A stretch of 64,000 bases of DNA from Streptococcus anginosus (GCF_001697145.1 NZ_CP012719.1:22501-86500), one strand, 5' to 3'; counted from the stretch's first letter, positions 1 through 9,521 are shown. Program-made: numbers and translations. The notes: generated from the sequence alone by a model not told the origin.

Positions 1-23
1 TGGTTCGAGCCCAGTACGGGTCA
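1..23 (+). tRNA. tRNA-Lys, 3' end only
   Basis: The window opens inside a tRNA: a T-arm with the TTCGAGC loop and a 3' acceptor half ending GGGTCA. The anticodon lies outside the window. Lysine is inferred from the usual streptococcal order (Val-Asp-Lys-Leu-Thr-Gly-Leu-Arg-Pro) and from the 3' half. Confidence 0.6.
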
Positions 24-32
24 TAGTCACAG

Positions 33-114
33 GCGGGTGTGGCGGAATTGGCAGACGCACCAGATTTAGGATCTGGCGCTTAACGGCGTGGGGGTTCAAG
101 TCCCTTCACCCGCA
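33..114 (+). tRNA. tRNA-Leu (TAG)
   Basis: Seven-base acceptor GCGGGTG pairs with CACCCGC. The gene has a long variable arm and anticodon TAG. No CCA is encoded. Confidence 0.95.
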
Positions 115-124
115 TAGGAGATAA

Positions 125-197
125 GCCGGCTTAGCTCAGTTGGTAGAGCATCTGATTTGTAATCAGAGGGTCGCGTGTTCAAGTCATGTAGCCGGCA
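125..197 (+). tRNA. tRNA-Thr (TGT)
   Basis: Acceptor GCCGGCT pairs with AGCCGGC, and the anticodon is TGT. The T-stem uses two G-T wobble pairs. Confidence 0.95.
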
Positions 198-216
198 TTA
201 AAGGAAAGAAGCGAAT

Positions 217-288
217 GCGAACGTAGTTCAGTGGTAGAACATCACCTTGCCAAGGTGGGGGTCGCGGGTTCGAACCCCGTCGTTCGCT
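217..288 (+). tRNA. tRNA-Gly (GCC)
   Basis: Acceptor GCGAACG pairs with CGTTCGC, and the anticodon is GCC. The T-loop is normal. Confidence 0.95.
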
Positions 289-295
289 TGAGGAA

Positions 296-381
296 GCCGG
301 GGTGGCGGAACTGGCAGACGCACAGGACTTAAAATCCTGCGATTGGAAACAATCGTACCGGTTCGATTCCGGTCCTCGGCA
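296..381 (+). tRNA. tRNA-Leu (TAA)
   Basis: Class II tRNA with a long variable arm and anticodon TAA. The 5' acceptor GCCGGGG pairs with the 3' end CCTCGGC, with one wobble. Confidence 0.93.
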
Positions 382-390
382 TAGGAAAGA

Positions 391-464
391 GCACCCTTAG
401 CTCAACTGGATAGAGTACCTGACTACGAATCAGGCGGTTAGAGGTTCGACTCCTCTAGGGTGCA
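391..464 (+). tRNA. tRNA-Arg (ACG), copy 1
   Basis: Acceptor GCACCCT pairs with AGGGTGC, and the anticodon is ACG, read as ICG after deamination by TadA. The same 74 bases recur at 523-596. Confidence 0.95.
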
Positions 465-473
465 TAAATAGAT

Positions 474-501
474 TTGACTTTTTTTGTATTTGTGATATAA
501 T
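474..501 (+). promoter_or_regulatory. promoter inside the tRNA array
   Basis: TTGACT at 474-479 and TATAAT at 496-501 are 16 bases apart. A TG dinucleotide at 493-494 makes an extended -10. The start should fall near 508, just before the second tRNA-Arg, so that tRNA and possibly what follows can be transcribed independently of the upstream array promoter. Confidence 0.8.
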
Positions 502-522
502 AAATTTATATTCATAGAAAGA

Positions 523-596
523 GCACCCTTAGCTCAACTGGATAGAGTACCTGACTACGAATCAGGCGGTTAGAGGTTCGACTCCTCTAGGGTGCA
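523..596 (+). tRNA. tRNA-Arg (ACG), copy 2
   Basis: By eye this is identical to the copy at 391-464, including the flanking bases AGAAAGA or GAAAGA before the 5' end. It has its own promoter upstream and a hairpin terminator downstream. Confidence 0.95.
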
Positions 597-604
597 TAGA
601 AAAG

Positions 605-630
605 AAGTCTCCTAGGACTTCATTTTTTCT
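605..630 (+). terminator. terminator after the second tRNA-Arg
   Basis: Stem GAAGTC (605-610) and GACTTC (617-622), followed by ATTTTTTC. It lies between tRNA-Arg and tRNA-Pro, so it may cut the array into two expression units or be leaky. Confidence 0.65.
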
Positions 631-638
631 ATCTATAC

Positions 639-711
639 GGGAAGTAGCTCAGCTTGGTAGAGTACTTGGTTTGGGACCAAGGTGTCGCAGGTTCGAATCC
701 TGTCTTCCCGA
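639..711 (+). tRNA. tRNA-Pro (TGG)
   Basis: Acceptor CGGGAAG pairs with CTTCCCG, and the anticodon is TGG. Confidence 0.95.
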
Positions 712-717
712 TGCTAT

Positions 718-791
718 GGCGGTGTAGCTCAGCTGGCTAGAGCGTCCGGTTCATACCCGGGAGGTCGGGGGTTCGATCCCCTTCGCCGCTA
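718..791 (+). tRNA. tRNA-Met (CAT), elongator
   Basis: The anticodon is CAT. The body matches the usual Gram-positive elongator methionine tRNA (GGCGGTG start). The acceptor contains G-T wobbles. Confidence 0.85.
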
Positions 792-805
792 TAATTGATC
801 TTGTT

Positions 806-879
806 GGACCTTTAGCTCAGCTGGTTAGAGCTCTCGGCTCATAACCGAGTGGTCGTAGGTTCAAGTCCTACAAGGTCCA
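806..879 (+). tRNA. tRNA-Ile2 (CAT, lysidine type) or a second Met
   Basis: The anticodon is CAT and the acceptor GGACCTT pairs with AAGGTCC. The body resembles the AUA-reading isoleucine tRNA of Bacillus, which TilS modifies. Sequence alone cannot separate it fully from an elongator Met. Confidence 0.75.
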
Positions 880-892
880 TTTTGTTATATGT

Positions 893-982
893 GGAGGATT
901 ACCCAAGTCCGGCTGAAGGGAACGGTCTTGAAAACCGTCAGGCGTGTAAAAGCGTGCGTGGGTTCGAATCCCACATCCTCCT
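893..982 (+). tRNA. tRNA-Ser (TGA)
   Basis: Class II tRNA with a long variable arm. Acceptor GGAGGAT pairs with ATCCTCC, and the anticodon is TGA. Confidence 0.95.
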
Positions 983-994
983 TAGTAGGAATAA

Positions 995-1068
<74 letters not shown>

Positions 1069-1074
1069 TAGGTA

Positions 1075-1147
1075 GGCTCGGTAGCTCAGTTGGTAGAGCA
1101 ATGGATTGAAGCTCCATGTGTCGGCGGTTCGATTCCGTCTCGCGCCA
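1075..1147 (+). tRNA. tRNA-Phe (GAA)
   Basis: The anticodon is GAA. The acceptor GGCTCGG faces CGCGCC, leaving a T-C mismatch at the fourth pair. The rest of the cloverleaf is normal. Confidence 0.9.
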
Positions 1148-1163
1148 TTATTTGATTGATTAA

Positions 1164-1234
1164 GCGGGTGTAGTTTAGTGGTAAAACTACAGCCTTCCAA
1201 GCTGTTGTCGCGAGTTCGATTCTCGTCACCCGCT
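1164..1234 (+). tRNA. tRNA-Gly (TCC)
   Basis: Acceptor GCGGGTG pairs with CACCCGC, and the anticodon is TCC. Confidence 0.95.
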
Positions 1235-1273
1235 TTGAACAGAGATGTTCAACCATACCAAGTTTTTGGACTT

Positions 1274-1347
<74 letters not shown>

Positions 1348-1358
1348 TAATAATTTTT

Positions 1359-1446
1359 GGAGAATTACTCAAGAGGCTGAAGAGGACGGTTTGCTAAATC
1401 GTTAGGTCGGGTGACTGGCGCGGGGGTTCGAATCCCCCATTCTCCG
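1359..1446 (+). tRNA. tRNA-Ser (GCT)
   Basis: Class II tRNA, anticodon GCT, acceptor GGAGAAT with ATTCTCC and discriminator G. It is the last gene of the array. Confidence 0.95.
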
Positions 1447-1521
1447 TATTTGAGGAGTGTAGCGGTAGCTATCTCCTTTTCTGTTACCTGTTGAATCTGG
1501 CGTATCTATTGTGGGAGTAGA

Positions 1522-2337
1522 GTGAATCGTATGAAAAAATCCAAATTTATTATTATGACTGCTATTTTGATAATCGTAACTTCTTTCCTTTTAGTTACTA
1601 CTCGTTCTTTAGGTGTGGTAAACGCAACTTCTAATGTTGTTTCTATTTTGGATAATATTGTTTCAAAACCATTTAATTTTTTGGCAGATATTAAATCGGA
1701 TTTGACTGATTTATCACGGACATATAAAGAAAACAAGCAATTAAAAAAAGCTTTATTTAAAGCAGAAGAACAATCTGCTGATTCAGCTTCATTAAAAGAT
1801 GAAAATGCTCAATTAAGACAGCTATTAGAAATGAAAAATCTTTATGAGTCAAAAAAAACGGTTTCATCTGATGTTATTACGCGTATGCCGGTTTCTTGGT
1901 TATCTGAATTAACTGTCAATGCTGGTCGTCAAAATGGGATTCAAAATACAATGCTAGCGGTGGCAAATGGTGGCTTGATTGGTAGTGTGAAAGATGTCGC
2001 TTCTCATTCTAGCCGAGTAAATCTTTTAACCAATAATAAAAATGTTGATAATATTTCAGTAAAAATTCAAACGGAGACAAGCACAATTTATGGTGTGATT
2101 GTTGGCTACAGTAAAGAAAAATCTGCTTTTATTATCAGTCAGTTAAATAGTTCGGATACCATTAAAAAAGGTGAGAAAGTTGTGACCAGTGGTTTAGGAA
2201 CGTACAACATTCCTAATATTCCGGTTGGAACAGTCCTTTCTGTTACTGAAAAATCGGACTATTTAACAAAAGAAGTCTTCGTAAAACCAAGTGCGGATTT
2301 GTCAGATATTCGTGTGGTGACATTAGTAGGAAATTGA
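1522..2337 (+). CDS. mreC: rod shape-determining protein MreC
   Basis: MreC is a bitopic membrane protein of the elongasome that helps organise peripheral peptidoglycan synthesis at midcell in ovoid streptococci. The 271 residues show a short cytoplasmic tail (MNRMKKSK), one membrane helix at about residues 9-28, a coiled coil at about 58-105 rich in E, K and L heptads, and the beta-rich extracellular domain after residue 110. The start is GTG at 1522, preceded by GGGAG; it gives the N-terminus MNR.KKSK known from streptococcal MreC. An in-frame ATG lies nine bases later. mreD follows after one base, so the two form an operon. Nothing looks broken. Confidence 0.93.
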   Translation: MNRMKKSKFIIMTAILIIVTSFLLVTTRSLGVVNATSNVVSILDNIVSKPFNFLADIKSDLTDLSRTYKENKQLKKALFKAEEQSADSASLKDENAQLRQLLEMKNLYESKKTVSSDVITRMPVSWLSELTVNAGRQNGIQNTMLAVANGGLIGSVKDVASHSSRVNLLTNNKNVDNISVKIQTETSTIYGVIVGYSKEKSAFIISQLNSSDTIKKGEKVVTSGLGTYNIPNIPVGTVLSVTEKSDYLTKEVFVKPSADLSDIRVVTLVGN

Positions 2338-2338
2338 T

Positions 2339-2839
2339 ATGAAATTTTTTAAAAGCTACATTTTACCCTTTTTGGTTTTATTTGTTGTGATGTTAGTAGA
2401 TGGTCATCTTTCAAATCTTTTGACTAATTTATTTCCAAATAATATCCACTTACTAAGTCATCTTTTGCTTATCTTTATTTTGTATATTTCGATAAATCTT
2501 TCAGAAAATACTAATTTTATCATGTTGCTGTTAATTGGTTTGTTGTATGATGCATATTATTTTCATATTATCGGCATTTCGACACTATTGTTGCCTTTAG
2601 CGGGGATTGTTATTAGTAAATATAATTCTGTTTTGATGTCTAATCGAGTTAGTCGTTTTTTAACAGTTGCCATTTTAGTATTTTTCTTTGAGGTGGCTAC
2701 GTTCGCTTTGGCAAATGTTACCCATCTAATTCAAATGTCTTTTGCAGATTTTATCGTTTATACAATTGCTCCGACAATGGTCTCAAATTTACTATTCTTT
2801 TTGTTGCTTCAACCAATTTTGGAGAAGATATATTTATGA
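2339..2839 (+). CDS. mreD: rod shape-determining protein MreD
   Basis: This small polytopic membrane protein works with MreC in the peripheral cell-wall machine. It has 166 residues, almost entirely hydrophobic, with five or six predicted helices, which is typical of the family. The ATG begins one base after the mreC stop codon, with no clear ribosome-binding site of its own, so translation is probably coupled. The gene is followed by a hairpin terminator and the pcsB promoter, as in other streptococci where pcsB sits next to mreCD. The assignment rests on position, length and hydrophobic profile, because MreD has few fixed motifs. Confidence 0.88.
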   Translation: MKFFKSYILPFLVLFVVMLVDGHLSNLLTNLFPNNIHLLSHLLLIFILYISINLSENTNFIMLLLIGLLYDAYYFHIIGISTLLLPLAGIVISKYNSVLMSNRVSRFLTVAILVFFFEVATFALANVTHLIQMSFADFIVYTIAPTMVSNLLFFLLLQPILEKIYL

Positions 2840-2869
2840 TAAGATTTTATGATGAATTGGAAATAGAAA

Positions 2870-2919
2870 TGTAATAAAGGCGTAACATACTCAGCGCCTT
2901 TTTTTGTTATACTTATAAT
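2870..2919 (+). promoter_or_regulatory. pcsB promoter with a WalR (VicR)-like site
   Basis: TGTAAT at 2870-2875, five bases, then CGTAAC at 2881-2886 matches the direct repeat TGTWAH-N5-TGTWAH with one mismatch. A -10 TATAAT lies at 2914-2919, putting the site near -48. Control of pcsB by the WalRK/VicRK system is established in pneumococcus. The site here is an inference from the motif. Confidence 0.45.
2876..2905 (+). terminator. terminator after mreD
   Basis: Stem AAAGGCG (2876-2882) and CGCCTTT (2895-2901), followed by a T run. It overlaps the proposed WalR site. Confidence 0.85.
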
Positions 2920-2948
2920 TGTCTTATTGAATAGGAGTATAATCATTT

Positions 2949-4172
2949 ATGAAGAAAAAATTACTTACATCAATCTTATTAAGTACAATGGTTCTTGCAC
3001 AGGGAGCGTCTCTTGTAAATGTACATGCAGATTCTACTGATGACAAGATTGCTGCACAAGATAGTAAAATTAATAGTTTGAATGATCAACAAAAATCAGC
3101 TCAAGCTCAAGTAGATCAAATTCAAGCTCAAGTTTCATCTATTCAATCTCAACAAGAAAAATTGAAAGCTGAAAACGAAAAACTTCAAGCTGAATCAACG
3201 AAATTATCGGCTGAAATTGAAACGTTGTCTAAGAATATTGTGGCGCGTAATGAATCATTGGCTAATCAAGCACGTAGTGCTCAAACGAGCGGTACGGCTA
3301 CAAGCTATATCAATACAATTGTAAATTCAAAATCAATTACAGAAGCTATTTCACGTGTTTCTGCTATGAGCGAAATCGTTTCAGCAAACAACAAAATGTT
3401 GGAACAACAAAAACAAGATAAAAAAGTTATTGCTGAAAAACAAGTAGCCAATAATGAAGCGATAAATACTGTTATCGCAAATCAACAAACACTTGCAAAT
3501 GATGCAAAAACATTGTCTACTAAGCAGGCTGAACTAAAAGCAGCGCAGTTGAATCTTGCTGCAGAAAAAGCAACTGCTGAAGGTGAAAAGAACTCATTGT
3601 TGGCACAAAAAGCAGCAGCACAAAAGGCAGCTGAAGAGGCAGCAGCACAAGAAGCAGCTTATAAAGCACAACAAGCAGCGCAAGAACAAGCTGTAGCTTC
3701 TTCTGCTAATACAAGTTTTGCAGCCCAAGTACAAGCTGTAAACAACAATAGTGGTGCAGCAGCTACTCCAACTCAAACAAATGTGACGCAACAAGCAGCA
3801 ACTACTACTAGAACTGTGAGTCGTCCTACATATAGTTCATCTGCTTCAACTTATCCAGTTGGTCAATGTACATGGGGAGCAAAAACATTAGCTCCGTGGG
3901 CTGGTGATTATTGGGGTAATGGAGCTCAATGGGCAGCAAGTGCGGCAGCAGCTGGTTTCCGTACAGGTTCAACACCTCAAGTAGGTGCAATCATTTCATG
4001 GAACGATGGTGGTTATGGACACGTTGCTGTTGTAACAGCTGTTCAATCAGCTACAAGTATTCAAGTATCTGAAGCAAACTATGCAGGTAATCAAGCTATT
4101 GGAAATTATCGTGGTTGGTTCAATCCAGCTGCTGCAGGACAAGGTTCATTTACTTACATCTATCCAAATTAA
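2949..4172 (+). CDS. pcsB: secreted peptidoglycan hydrolase PcsB (CHAP)
   Basis: PcsB splits the septal wall during division and is activated by the FtsEX complex. The 407 residues comprise a signal peptide (cleavage likely after VHADS, near residue 28), a long coiled coil at about 30-225 rich in Q, A, E and K, an A/Q/T-rich linker to about 300, and a C-terminal CHAP domain. Catalytic Cys307 sits in GQCTWGAK and His358 in GYGHVAVV. The ATG at 2949 follows TAGGAG. It has its own promoter and terminator. Its CHAP domain is about three-quarters identical to that of the amidase encoded at 18443-20377. It is a major secreted antigen, and is essential or near-essential in several streptococci. Confidence 0.95.
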   Translation: MKKKLLTSILLSTMVLAQGASLVNVHADSTDDKIAAQDSKINSLNDQQKSAQAQVDQIQAQVSSIQSQQEKLKAENEKLQAESTKLSAEIETLSKNIVARNESLANQARSAQTSGTATSYINTIVNSKSITEAISRVSAMSEIVSANNKMLEQQKQDKKVIAEKQVANNEAINTVIANQQTLANDAKTLSTKQAELKAAQLNLAAEKATAEGEKNSLLAQKAAAQKAAEEAAAQEAAYKAQQAAQEQAVASSANTSFAAQVQAVNNNSGAAATPTQTNVTQQAATTTRTVSRPTYSSSASTYPVGQCTWGAKTLAPWAGDYWGNGAQWAASAAAAGFRTGSTPQVGAIISWNDGGYGHVAVVTAVQSATSIQVSEANYAGNQAIGNYRGWFNPAAAGQGSFTYIYPN

Positions 4173-4185
4173 TGAATATAAAGAT

Positions 4186-4212
4186 AAAAAGCGCATCTTG
4201 CGTTTTTTATTT
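4186..4212 (+). terminator. terminator after pcsB
   Basis: Stem AAAAAGCGCA (4186-4195), loop TCT and TGCGTTTTTT (4199-4208) with one G-T pair, running into a T-rich tail. Confidence 0.8.
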
Positions 4213-4216
4213 TTGA

Positions 4217-4245
4217 TTGAAAAATTCACTAAAAAGGGTTACAAT
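4217..4245 (+). promoter_or_regulatory. prs promoter
   Basis: TTGAAA at 4217-4222 and TACAAT at 4240-4245 with a 17-base spacer. The start would be near 4252, about 50 bases before the prs ATG. Confidence 0.7.
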
Positions 4246-4304
4246 GTTAGATGGAGAAATTTGTAACTGATTTACAAAGAAACGAATATATACTGGAGGA
4301 AATC

Positions 4305-5273
4305 ATGTCGTTTTCTGATTTAAAGCTCTTTGCTCTTTCGTCTAACCAGGAACTGGCTGAACGCGTTGCTCAAGAGATTGGTATGGAGCTTGGGAAGTCA
4401 ACTGTGCGCCAATTTTCTGATGGGGAGATTCAAGTAAATATCGAAGAATCTATCCGCGGAAAACATGTTTTTATCTTGCAGTCAACGAGCTCGCCCGTCA
4501 ATGATAATTTGATGGAAATTTTAATCATGGTGGATGCTTTAAAGCGTGCAAGTGCTGAATCAATCAATGTTGTAATGCCTTATTATGGCTATGCTCGTCA
4601 AGACCGAAAGGCACGTGCTCGTGAACCAATTACTTCAAAATTGGTTGCAAATATGTTGCAAGTGGCTGGTGTTGATCGTTTGCTGACAATTGATTTGCAT
4701 GCGGCTCAAATTCAAGGATTTTTTGATATTCCAGTAGATCATCTTATGGGGGCTCCTCTCATTGCGGATTATTTTGAACGTCGTGGGATGACAGGTAGCG
4801 ATTATGTAGTTGTTAGTCCTGACCACGGTGGTGTGACGCGCGCTCGTAAATTAGCTGAATTTTTGAAAACACCGATTGCTATTATTGATAAGCGACGTAG
4901 TGTAGATAAGATGAATACGAGTGAGGTAATGAATATCATCGGTAAAGTGGAAGGCAAAACTTGTATTTTAATTGACGATATGATTGATACAGCTGGGACA
5001 ATTTGCCATGCTGCTGATGCGCTTGCTGAGGCAGGTGCGGTAGAAGTTTATGCAAGCTGTACTCATCCAGTACTTTCGGGTCCTGCTATGGATAATATTC
5101 AGAAATCAGCGATTAAAAAATTGGTCGTGTTAGATACAATTTATTTGCCGGAAGAGCGTTTAATTGATAAAATTGAACAGATTTCGATTGCTCATCTTTT
5201 GGCAGATGCAATTGTGCGTATTCATGAAAAACGCCCCCTTTCGCCATTATTTGAAACTTTAACGGCTCTTTAA
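4305..5273 (+). CDS. prs: ribose-phosphate pyrophosphokinase (PRPP synthetase)
   Basis: The enzyme makes PRPP from ribose 5-phosphate and ATP, the precursor for the purine genes that follow 3.5 kb downstream. From the ATG at 4305 (RBS TGGAGGA) the protein has 322 residues, normal for class I enzymes. Visible motifs are the regulatory/ATP region with YGYARQDRK, the catalytic [12 protein letters not shown] segment, and the PRPP-binding loop [12 protein letters not shown] with Asp224-Asp225. An upstream in-frame codon at 4251 has no ribosome-binding site and is not the start. It is monocistronic, with a promoter at 4217 and a strong terminator at 5293. Confidence 0.95.
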   Translation: MSFSDLKLFALSSNQELAERVAQEIGMELGKSTVRQFSDGEIQVNIEESIRGKHVFILQSTSSPVNDNLMEILIMVDALKRASAESINVVMPYYGYARQDRKARAREPITSKLVANMLQVAGVDRLLTIDLHAAQIQGFFDIPVDHLMGAPLIADYFERRGMTGSDYVVVSPDHGGVTRARKLAEFLKTPIAIIDKRRSVDKMNTSEVMNIIGKVEGKTCILIDDMIDTAGTICHAADALAEAGAVEVYASCTHPVLSGPAMDNIQKSAIKKLVVLDTIYLPEERLIDKIEQISIAHLLADAIVRIHEKRPLSPLFETLTAL

Positions 5274-5292
5274 TGTAAGAATATCTAGATAG

Positions 5293-5324
5293 GAATCACT
5301 CTGATAGCTGGAGTGATTCTTTTG
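5293..5324 (+). terminator. terminator after prs
   Basis: Perfect nine-base stem GAATCACTC (5293-5301) and GAGTGATTC (5311-5319), then TTTT. Confidence 0.9.
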
Positions 5325-5371
5325 CTTCAATCAGATGATAAGTGATGAATTTTCTCAATATTATGATATTT

Positions 5372-5400
5372 TTGCTATGACTTAGGTTTTATAGTATAAT
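5372..5400 (+). promoter_or_regulatory. promoter of the araT-recO-plsX-acpP operon
   Basis: TTGCTA at 5372-5377, a 17-base spacer and TATAAT at 5395-5400. An AGGAGG-type binding site follows, before the ATG at 5428. Confidence 0.7.
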
Positions 5401-5427
5401 AGTTCTATCAGATTTTGGAGGTAAGAT

Positions 5428-6615
5428 ATGGATTTGACGAAACGTTTTAACAAAAATTTAGATAAAATTGAAGTTTCTTTGATTCGGCAATTTGATCAAT
5501 CTATTTCGAGCATTCCTGGAGTTCTTCGTTTGACATTGGGAGAGCCTGATTTTACAACTCCAGATCATGTAAAAGAGGCTGCAAAAGCGGCGATTGATGC
5601 AAATGAGAGCCATTATACAGGCATGAGTGGGTTGTTAGCATTGCGTCAGGCAGCTAGTCAATTTGTGAAAGAAAAATACAATCTTTCTTATGACCCTGAA
5701 ACAGAAATTTTAGTGACAATTGGAGCGACAGAAGCTCTATCTGCGACATTGACAGCTATCTTAGAAGAAGGAGATAAGGTACTGTTGCCTGCACCTGCTT
5801 ATCCGGGTTATGAGCCGATTGTCAATCTTGTGGGAGCAGAGATTGTCGAAATTGATACGACAGAAAATGACTTTGTTTTAACACCTGATATGTTAGAAAA
5901 AGCGATTTTAGAGCAAGGAAATCAGCTTAAAGCAGTGATTTTAAATTATCCAGCTAATCCGACAGGAGTGACTTATTCACGAGAACAAATGACTGCGTTA
6001 GCCGATGTATTGAAAAAGTATGATGTCTTTGTTGTTTGTGATGAAGTGTATTCTGAGTTGACTTATACCGATCAGCCACATGTATCTATTGCAGAATTTT
6101 TACCGAAGCAAACGATTGTTATCAATGGTCTGTCTAAATCGCATGCGATGACAGGTTGGCGTCTAGGCTTCACCTTTGCTCCAGCTGCTTTTACGGCTCA
6201 ATTGATTAAAAGTCACCAATACTTGGTGACAGCTGCAAACACGATGGCTCAATTTGCAGGAGTGGAAGCATTGACAGCAGGTAAAGATGATGCAGAGCCG
6301 ATGAAAAAGGAATATATTGAGCGTCGCGATTACATTATCGAAAAGATGACGGAGCTGGATTTTAAGATTATCAAACCAGATGGTGCATTTTACATTTTTG
6401 CCAAGATTCCAGCTGGCTACAATCAAGATTCTTTTGCTTTTTTGAAGGATTTTGCACAAAAAAAAGCAGTCGCTTTCATTCCTGGTGCTGCTTTTGGTCA
6501 GTATGGGGAAGGTTATGTACGTCTTTCTTATGCGGCCAGCATGGATACGATAAAAGAAGCAATGAAGCGGCTTAAGGAATATATGGAGGAGTATGCTGAA
6601 ATCCATCACAAGTAA
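5428..6615 (+). CDS. araT: aromatic amino acid aminotransferase (class I/II, PLP)
   Basis: This is a fold-type I PLP enzyme that exchanges amino groups between aromatic or other amino acids and 2-oxoglutarate. It has 395 residues. Visible motifs are LGEPDF near the N-terminus, NYPANPTGV in the middle, the cofactor aspartate in VCDEVYSEL and the Schiff-base Lys237 in [14 protein letters not shown]. The ATG follows GGAGGT. Its last 23 bases overlap recO, so the pair is co-transcribed. The araT-recO pairing is standard in streptococci. The aromatic preference is taken from the family name and not from any residue I can read. Confidence 0.85.
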   Translation: MDLTKRFNKNLDKIEVSLIRQFDQSISSIPGVLRLTLGEPDFTTPDHVKEAAKAAIDANESHYTGMSGLLALRQAASQFVKEKYNLSYDPETEILVTIGATEALSATLTAILEEGDKVLLPAPAYPGYEPIVNLVGAEIVEIDTTENDFVLTPDMLEKAILEQGNQLKAVILNYPANPTGVTYSREQMTALADVLKKYDVFVVCDEVYSELTYTDQPHVSIAEFLPKQTIVINGLSKSHAMTGWRLGFTFAPAAFTAQLIKSHQYLVTAANTMAQFAGVEALTAGKDDAEPMKKEYIERRDYIIEKMTELDFKIIKPDGAFYIFAKIPAGYNQDSFAFLKDFAQKKAVAFIPGAAFGQYGEGYVRLSYAASMDTIKEAMKRLKEYMEEYAEIHHK

Positions 6616-7366
6616 AGGTTTGGTTCTCTATAATCGGAATTTCCGAGAAAATGATAAACTGGTCAAAATTTTCACAGAGCAAGCTGGTAAGCGAATGTTT
6701 TTCGTGAAACATGCTAGAAATTCTAAGTTGAATCCGGTTGTCCAACCATTGGTAGTGGCCGATTTTTTGATGAAAATAAATGATGACGGTTTGAGTTATA
6801 TCGATGATTATCAAGAGGTTACGACTTTCCAGCATATCAATCATGATTTGTTTACAATGGCTTATGCAACTTATGTGGTAGCTCTGGCAGATGCCAGTAT
6901 TCAGGATAATAAAATAGATTCGGCTCTCTTTGCTTTTTTGCAAAAAACGTTGGAATTGATGGAGCAGGGCTTGGATTATGAGGTGCTGACCAATATTTTT
7001 GAAATTCAAATTTTGTCACGTTTTGGAATTTCTTTGAATTTCCATGAATGCTGCTTTTGCCACCGAGTAGGATTGCCGTTTGATTTTTCTTTTACTTATA
7101 ACGGCGTTTTATGCTCGGAACATTACAACAAAGACGAGAGACGGAGTCATTTGGATCCCAACATTCCTTATTTATTAGACCAATTTCAAGCGGTTCAATT
7201 TAGTGAATTGGAGAACATTTCTTTGAAGCCTGAGTTAAAACGACAATTACGAAAAGTGATTGATCAAATTTATGAAGAATATGTTGGGATTCATCTAAAG
7301 CCCAAAAAATTTATTGATTCTCTGGGAGACTGGGGAAAAATTTTAAAGAACAAGGAGTCGAAATGA
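6593..7366 (+). CDS. recO: DNA repair protein RecO
   Basis: RecO loads RecA onto SSB-coated DNA together with RecR in the RecF pathway. The 257 residues include an N-terminal OB-fold ([23 protein letters not shown]) and an alpha-helical C-terminal part with a cysteine cluster (CCFCHR and a later CSEH), which is zinc-ligand-like. The ATG at 6593 lies inside araT after GGAGGAG and keeps the N-terminus usual for streptococcal RecO. The stop overlaps the plsX start by four bases (ATGA), so the operon is tightly coupled. Confidence 0.94.
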   Translation: MLKSITSKGLVLYNRNFRENDKLVKIFTEQAGKRMFFVKHARNSKLNPVVQPLVVADFLMKINDDGLSYIDDYQEVTTFQHINHDLFTMAYATYVVALADASIQDNKIDSALFAFLQKTLELMEQGLDYEVLTNIFEIQILSRFGISLNFHECCFCHRVGLPFDFSFTYNGVLCSEHYNKDERRSHLDPNIPYLLDQFQAVQFSELENISLKPELKRQLRKVIDQIYEEYVGIHLKPKKFIDSLGDWGKILKNKESK

Positions 7367-8361
7367 AAAAAATAGCAATTGATGCCATGGGTGGCGATTA
7401 TGCTCCACAATCTATCGTAGAGGGAGTCAATCAAGCACTGAACGATTTTTCGGATATTGAAGTCATTCTTTATGGAGATGAAGCAAAAATCAAGCAATAT
7501 TTAAAGGCAACTGAGCGGGTTCGTATTGTTCATACAGATGAAAAAATCAATTCAGATGATGAGCCAACTAAAGCAATTCGCAAGAAGAAAAATGCCAGCA
7601 TGGTGCTAGCGGCAAAAGCAGTAAAGGATGGAGAAGCAGATGCGATACTTTCTGCCGGAAATACAGGAGCGCTCTTGGCTGCGGGATTTTTCATTGTTGG
7701 TCGTATCAAGAATATTGATCGTCCGGGATTGATGTCCACATTACCAACGACAGATGGCAAAGGCTTTGATATGTTGGATTTGGGAGCCAATGCAGAAAAT
7801 ACAGCTCATCATTTGCATCAGTATGCTATTTTAGGGTCATTTTATGCTGAAAATGTCCGTGGAATCAACCAACCACGTGTAGGGCTTTTAAACAATGGGA
7901 CAGAAGCAAGTAAGGGAGATTCGCTTCGTAAGGAAGTGTATGATTTGTTAGTGTCGGATGCCTCATTGAATTTTATTGGAAATGTGGAAGCGCGTGATTT
8001 AATGGATCATGTAGCGGATGTTGTTGTAGCAGATGGGTTTACAGGTAATGCAGTATTGAAAGCTATGGAGGGAACCGCCATGGGAATTATGAGCCAGCTT
8101 AAAAAATCTATTTTAGATAGTGGCTGGAAAGCAAAACTAGGTGCAGTGTTGCTGAAAGACAGTCTAAAGTCTTTGAAGAGTAGTTTAAATTATTCTGAGG
8201 TAGGCGGTGCTGTTTTGTTTGGAGTGCAGGCACCTGTTGTTAAAACACATGGGGCGAGTGATGCGAAAGCAGTTTACAGCACGATTCGCCAAATTCGTAC
8301 AATGTTAGAAACAGATGTTGTTGGAAAAGCGGTACAAGAATTTTCAGGAGAAGTAAAATGA
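7363..8361 (+). CDS. plsX: phosphate acyltransferase PlsX
   Basis: PlsX converts acyl-ACP to acyl-phosphate, the donor used by PlsY at the first step of phosphatidic acid synthesis. The 332 residues are the normal length. The N-terminus [12 protein letters not shown] and the segment [13 protein letters not shown] are family signatures. The gene overlaps recO and acpP by ATGA at each end. The plsX-acpP pair fits a function on acyl carrier protein. Confidence 0.95.
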   Translation: MKKIAIDAMGGDYAPQSIVEGVNQALNDFSDIEVILYGDEAKIKQYLKATERVRIVHTDEKINSDDEPTKAIRKKKNASMVLAAKAVKDGEADAILSAGNTGALLAAGFFIVGRIKNIDRPGLMSTLPTTDGKGFDMLDLGANAENTAHHLHQYAILGSFYAENVRGINQPRVGLLNNGTEASKGDSLRKEVYDLLVSDASLNFIGNVEARDLMDHVADVVVADGFTGNAVLKAMEGTAMGIMSQLKKSILDSGWKAKLGAVLLKDSLKSLKSSLNYSEVGGAVLFGVQAPVVKTHGASDAKAVYSTIRQIRTMLETDVVGKAVQEFSGEVK

Positions 8362-8603
8362 CAGAACAAGAAATTTATCAAAAAATTATAGAAATTATTC
8401 AGGAAAGTCAGGGTGAACATTTTGTTGTCACTAAAGAATTGAGTTTAAAAGATGATTTAAAAGCAGATTCGGTGGATTTGATGGAATTTATTCTAACTGT
8501 AGAAGATGAATTTAACATTGAAATTTCAGACGAAGATATAGATAGTTTGAATAATGTGAGCGATGTCGTCGCTTGCGTACAGAAAAACTTGAACAGAGCA
8601 TAA
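8358..8603 (+). CDS. acpP: acyl carrier protein
   Basis: This 81-residue acidic helical protein carries the phosphopantetheine attachment serine in the motif [12 protein letters not shown]. Streptococci usually have a second ACP in the fab cluster; this one is paired with plsX and probably serves phospholipid synthesis. The start overlaps plsX by four bases. A terminator follows at 8643. Confidence 0.9.
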   Translation: MTEQEIYQKIIEIIQESQGEHFVVTKELSLKDDLKADSVDLMEFILTVEDEFNIEISDEDIDSLNNVSDVVACVQKNLNRA

Positions 8604-8724
8604 AAACGAACATTTTATTGACTAAATAAAGTAAAATATGAGAAAACAGCTGAAAATCCAGCTGTTTTTTTTGTGTTTGCGAATATTGTACGGCATTTTC
8701 TTGAAAATCTTTTTTGAATATGAT
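8602..8724 (+). promoter_or_regulatory. purC control region with PurBox-like sites
   Basis: AAAAACGAACATT at 8602-8614 matches the lactococcal PurBox AWWWCCGAACWWT at 12 of 13 positions. A weaker copy with core GCGAAT lies at about 8677-8689. A -10 TATGAT is at 8719-8724, with no convincing -35. PurR is a PRPP-sensing regulator that acts at PurBoxes in lactic acid bacteria. Which of the two sites is used here is not clear. Confidence 0.45.
8643..8672 (+). terminator. terminator after acpP
   Basis: Stem ACAGCTG (8646-8652) and CAGCTGT (8659-8665), with A-run and T-run extensions. Confidence 0.88.
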
Positions 8725-8762
8725 AGACTTAAGTCAGAAAAATGTGAAAGGCGAATATTAAA

Positions 8763-9470
8763 ATGACAGGTGATTTGTTATATTCGGGAAAAGCTAAAGA
8801 TTTATTTTTGACAGATGATGAAAATCTTATTATTGCACATTACAAAGACCAAGCGACCATGCTTAATGGTGCTCGTAAAGAGACGATTAAAGGTAAAGGC
8901 GTTCTTAATAATCAAATCTCATCTTTCATTTTTACGAAATTGAATGAAGCAGGTGTGGCAACTCACTTTGTTAAACAATTGTCAGAAACCGAACAATTGA
9001 ACAAAAAAGTGGATATCATTCCGCTTGAAGTTGTTTTGCGTAATGTTACTGCAGGTTCATTCTCAAAACGCTTTGGTGTTGAAGAAGGAATTAAATTAGA
9101 TACTCCAATCGTTGAATTTTACTACAAAAATGATGATTTGGATGACCCATTTATCAATGATGAGCACGTAAAATTCCTTGGTATTGCAAGTGATGAAGAT
9201 ATTGCTTATATTAAAGCAGAAACACGTCGTATTAATGAACTTTTGAAAGATTGGTTCAGCCAAATTGGTCTGAATTTGATTGATTTCAAATTGGAATTTG
9301 GGAAGGACAAAGATGGCAAAATTATTCTTGCGGATGAATTTTCACCAGATAACTGCCGTCTTTGGGATGCTGAAGGTCATCACATGGATAAAGATGTTTT
9401 CCGTCGTGATTTAGGTAGTTTGACAGATGTTTACGAAGTTGTCCTTGAAAAACTCAAAGGGCTTAACTAA
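8763..9470 (+). CDS. purC: SAICAR synthetase
   Basis: PurC joins aspartate to CAIR, using ATP. The 235 residues match the bacterial length. The N-terminal YSGKAKDLF motif, the [10 protein letters not shown] segment and the C-terminal [14 protein letters not shown] signature are all visible. The ATG at 8763 follows AAAGG. It is the first gene of the purine cluster, after its own promoter region, and purL begins 51 bases later. Confidence 0.96.
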   Translation: MTGDLLYSGKAKDLFLTDDENLIIAHYKDQATMLNGARKETIKGKGVLNNQISSFIFTKLNEAGVATHFVKQLSETEQLNKKVDIIPLEVVLRNVTAGSFSKRFGVEEGIKLDTPIVEFYYKNDDLDDPFINDEHVKFLGIASDEDIAYIKAETRRINELLKDWFSQIGLNLIDFKLEFGKDKDGKIILADEFSPDNCRLWDAEGHHMDKDVFRRDLGSLTDVYEVVLEKLKGLN

Positions 9471-9521
9471 AAACTGTGATTTCTAATTAAGTAGAAAAAA
9501 GAATTCTAAAAAGGGTAAAAA

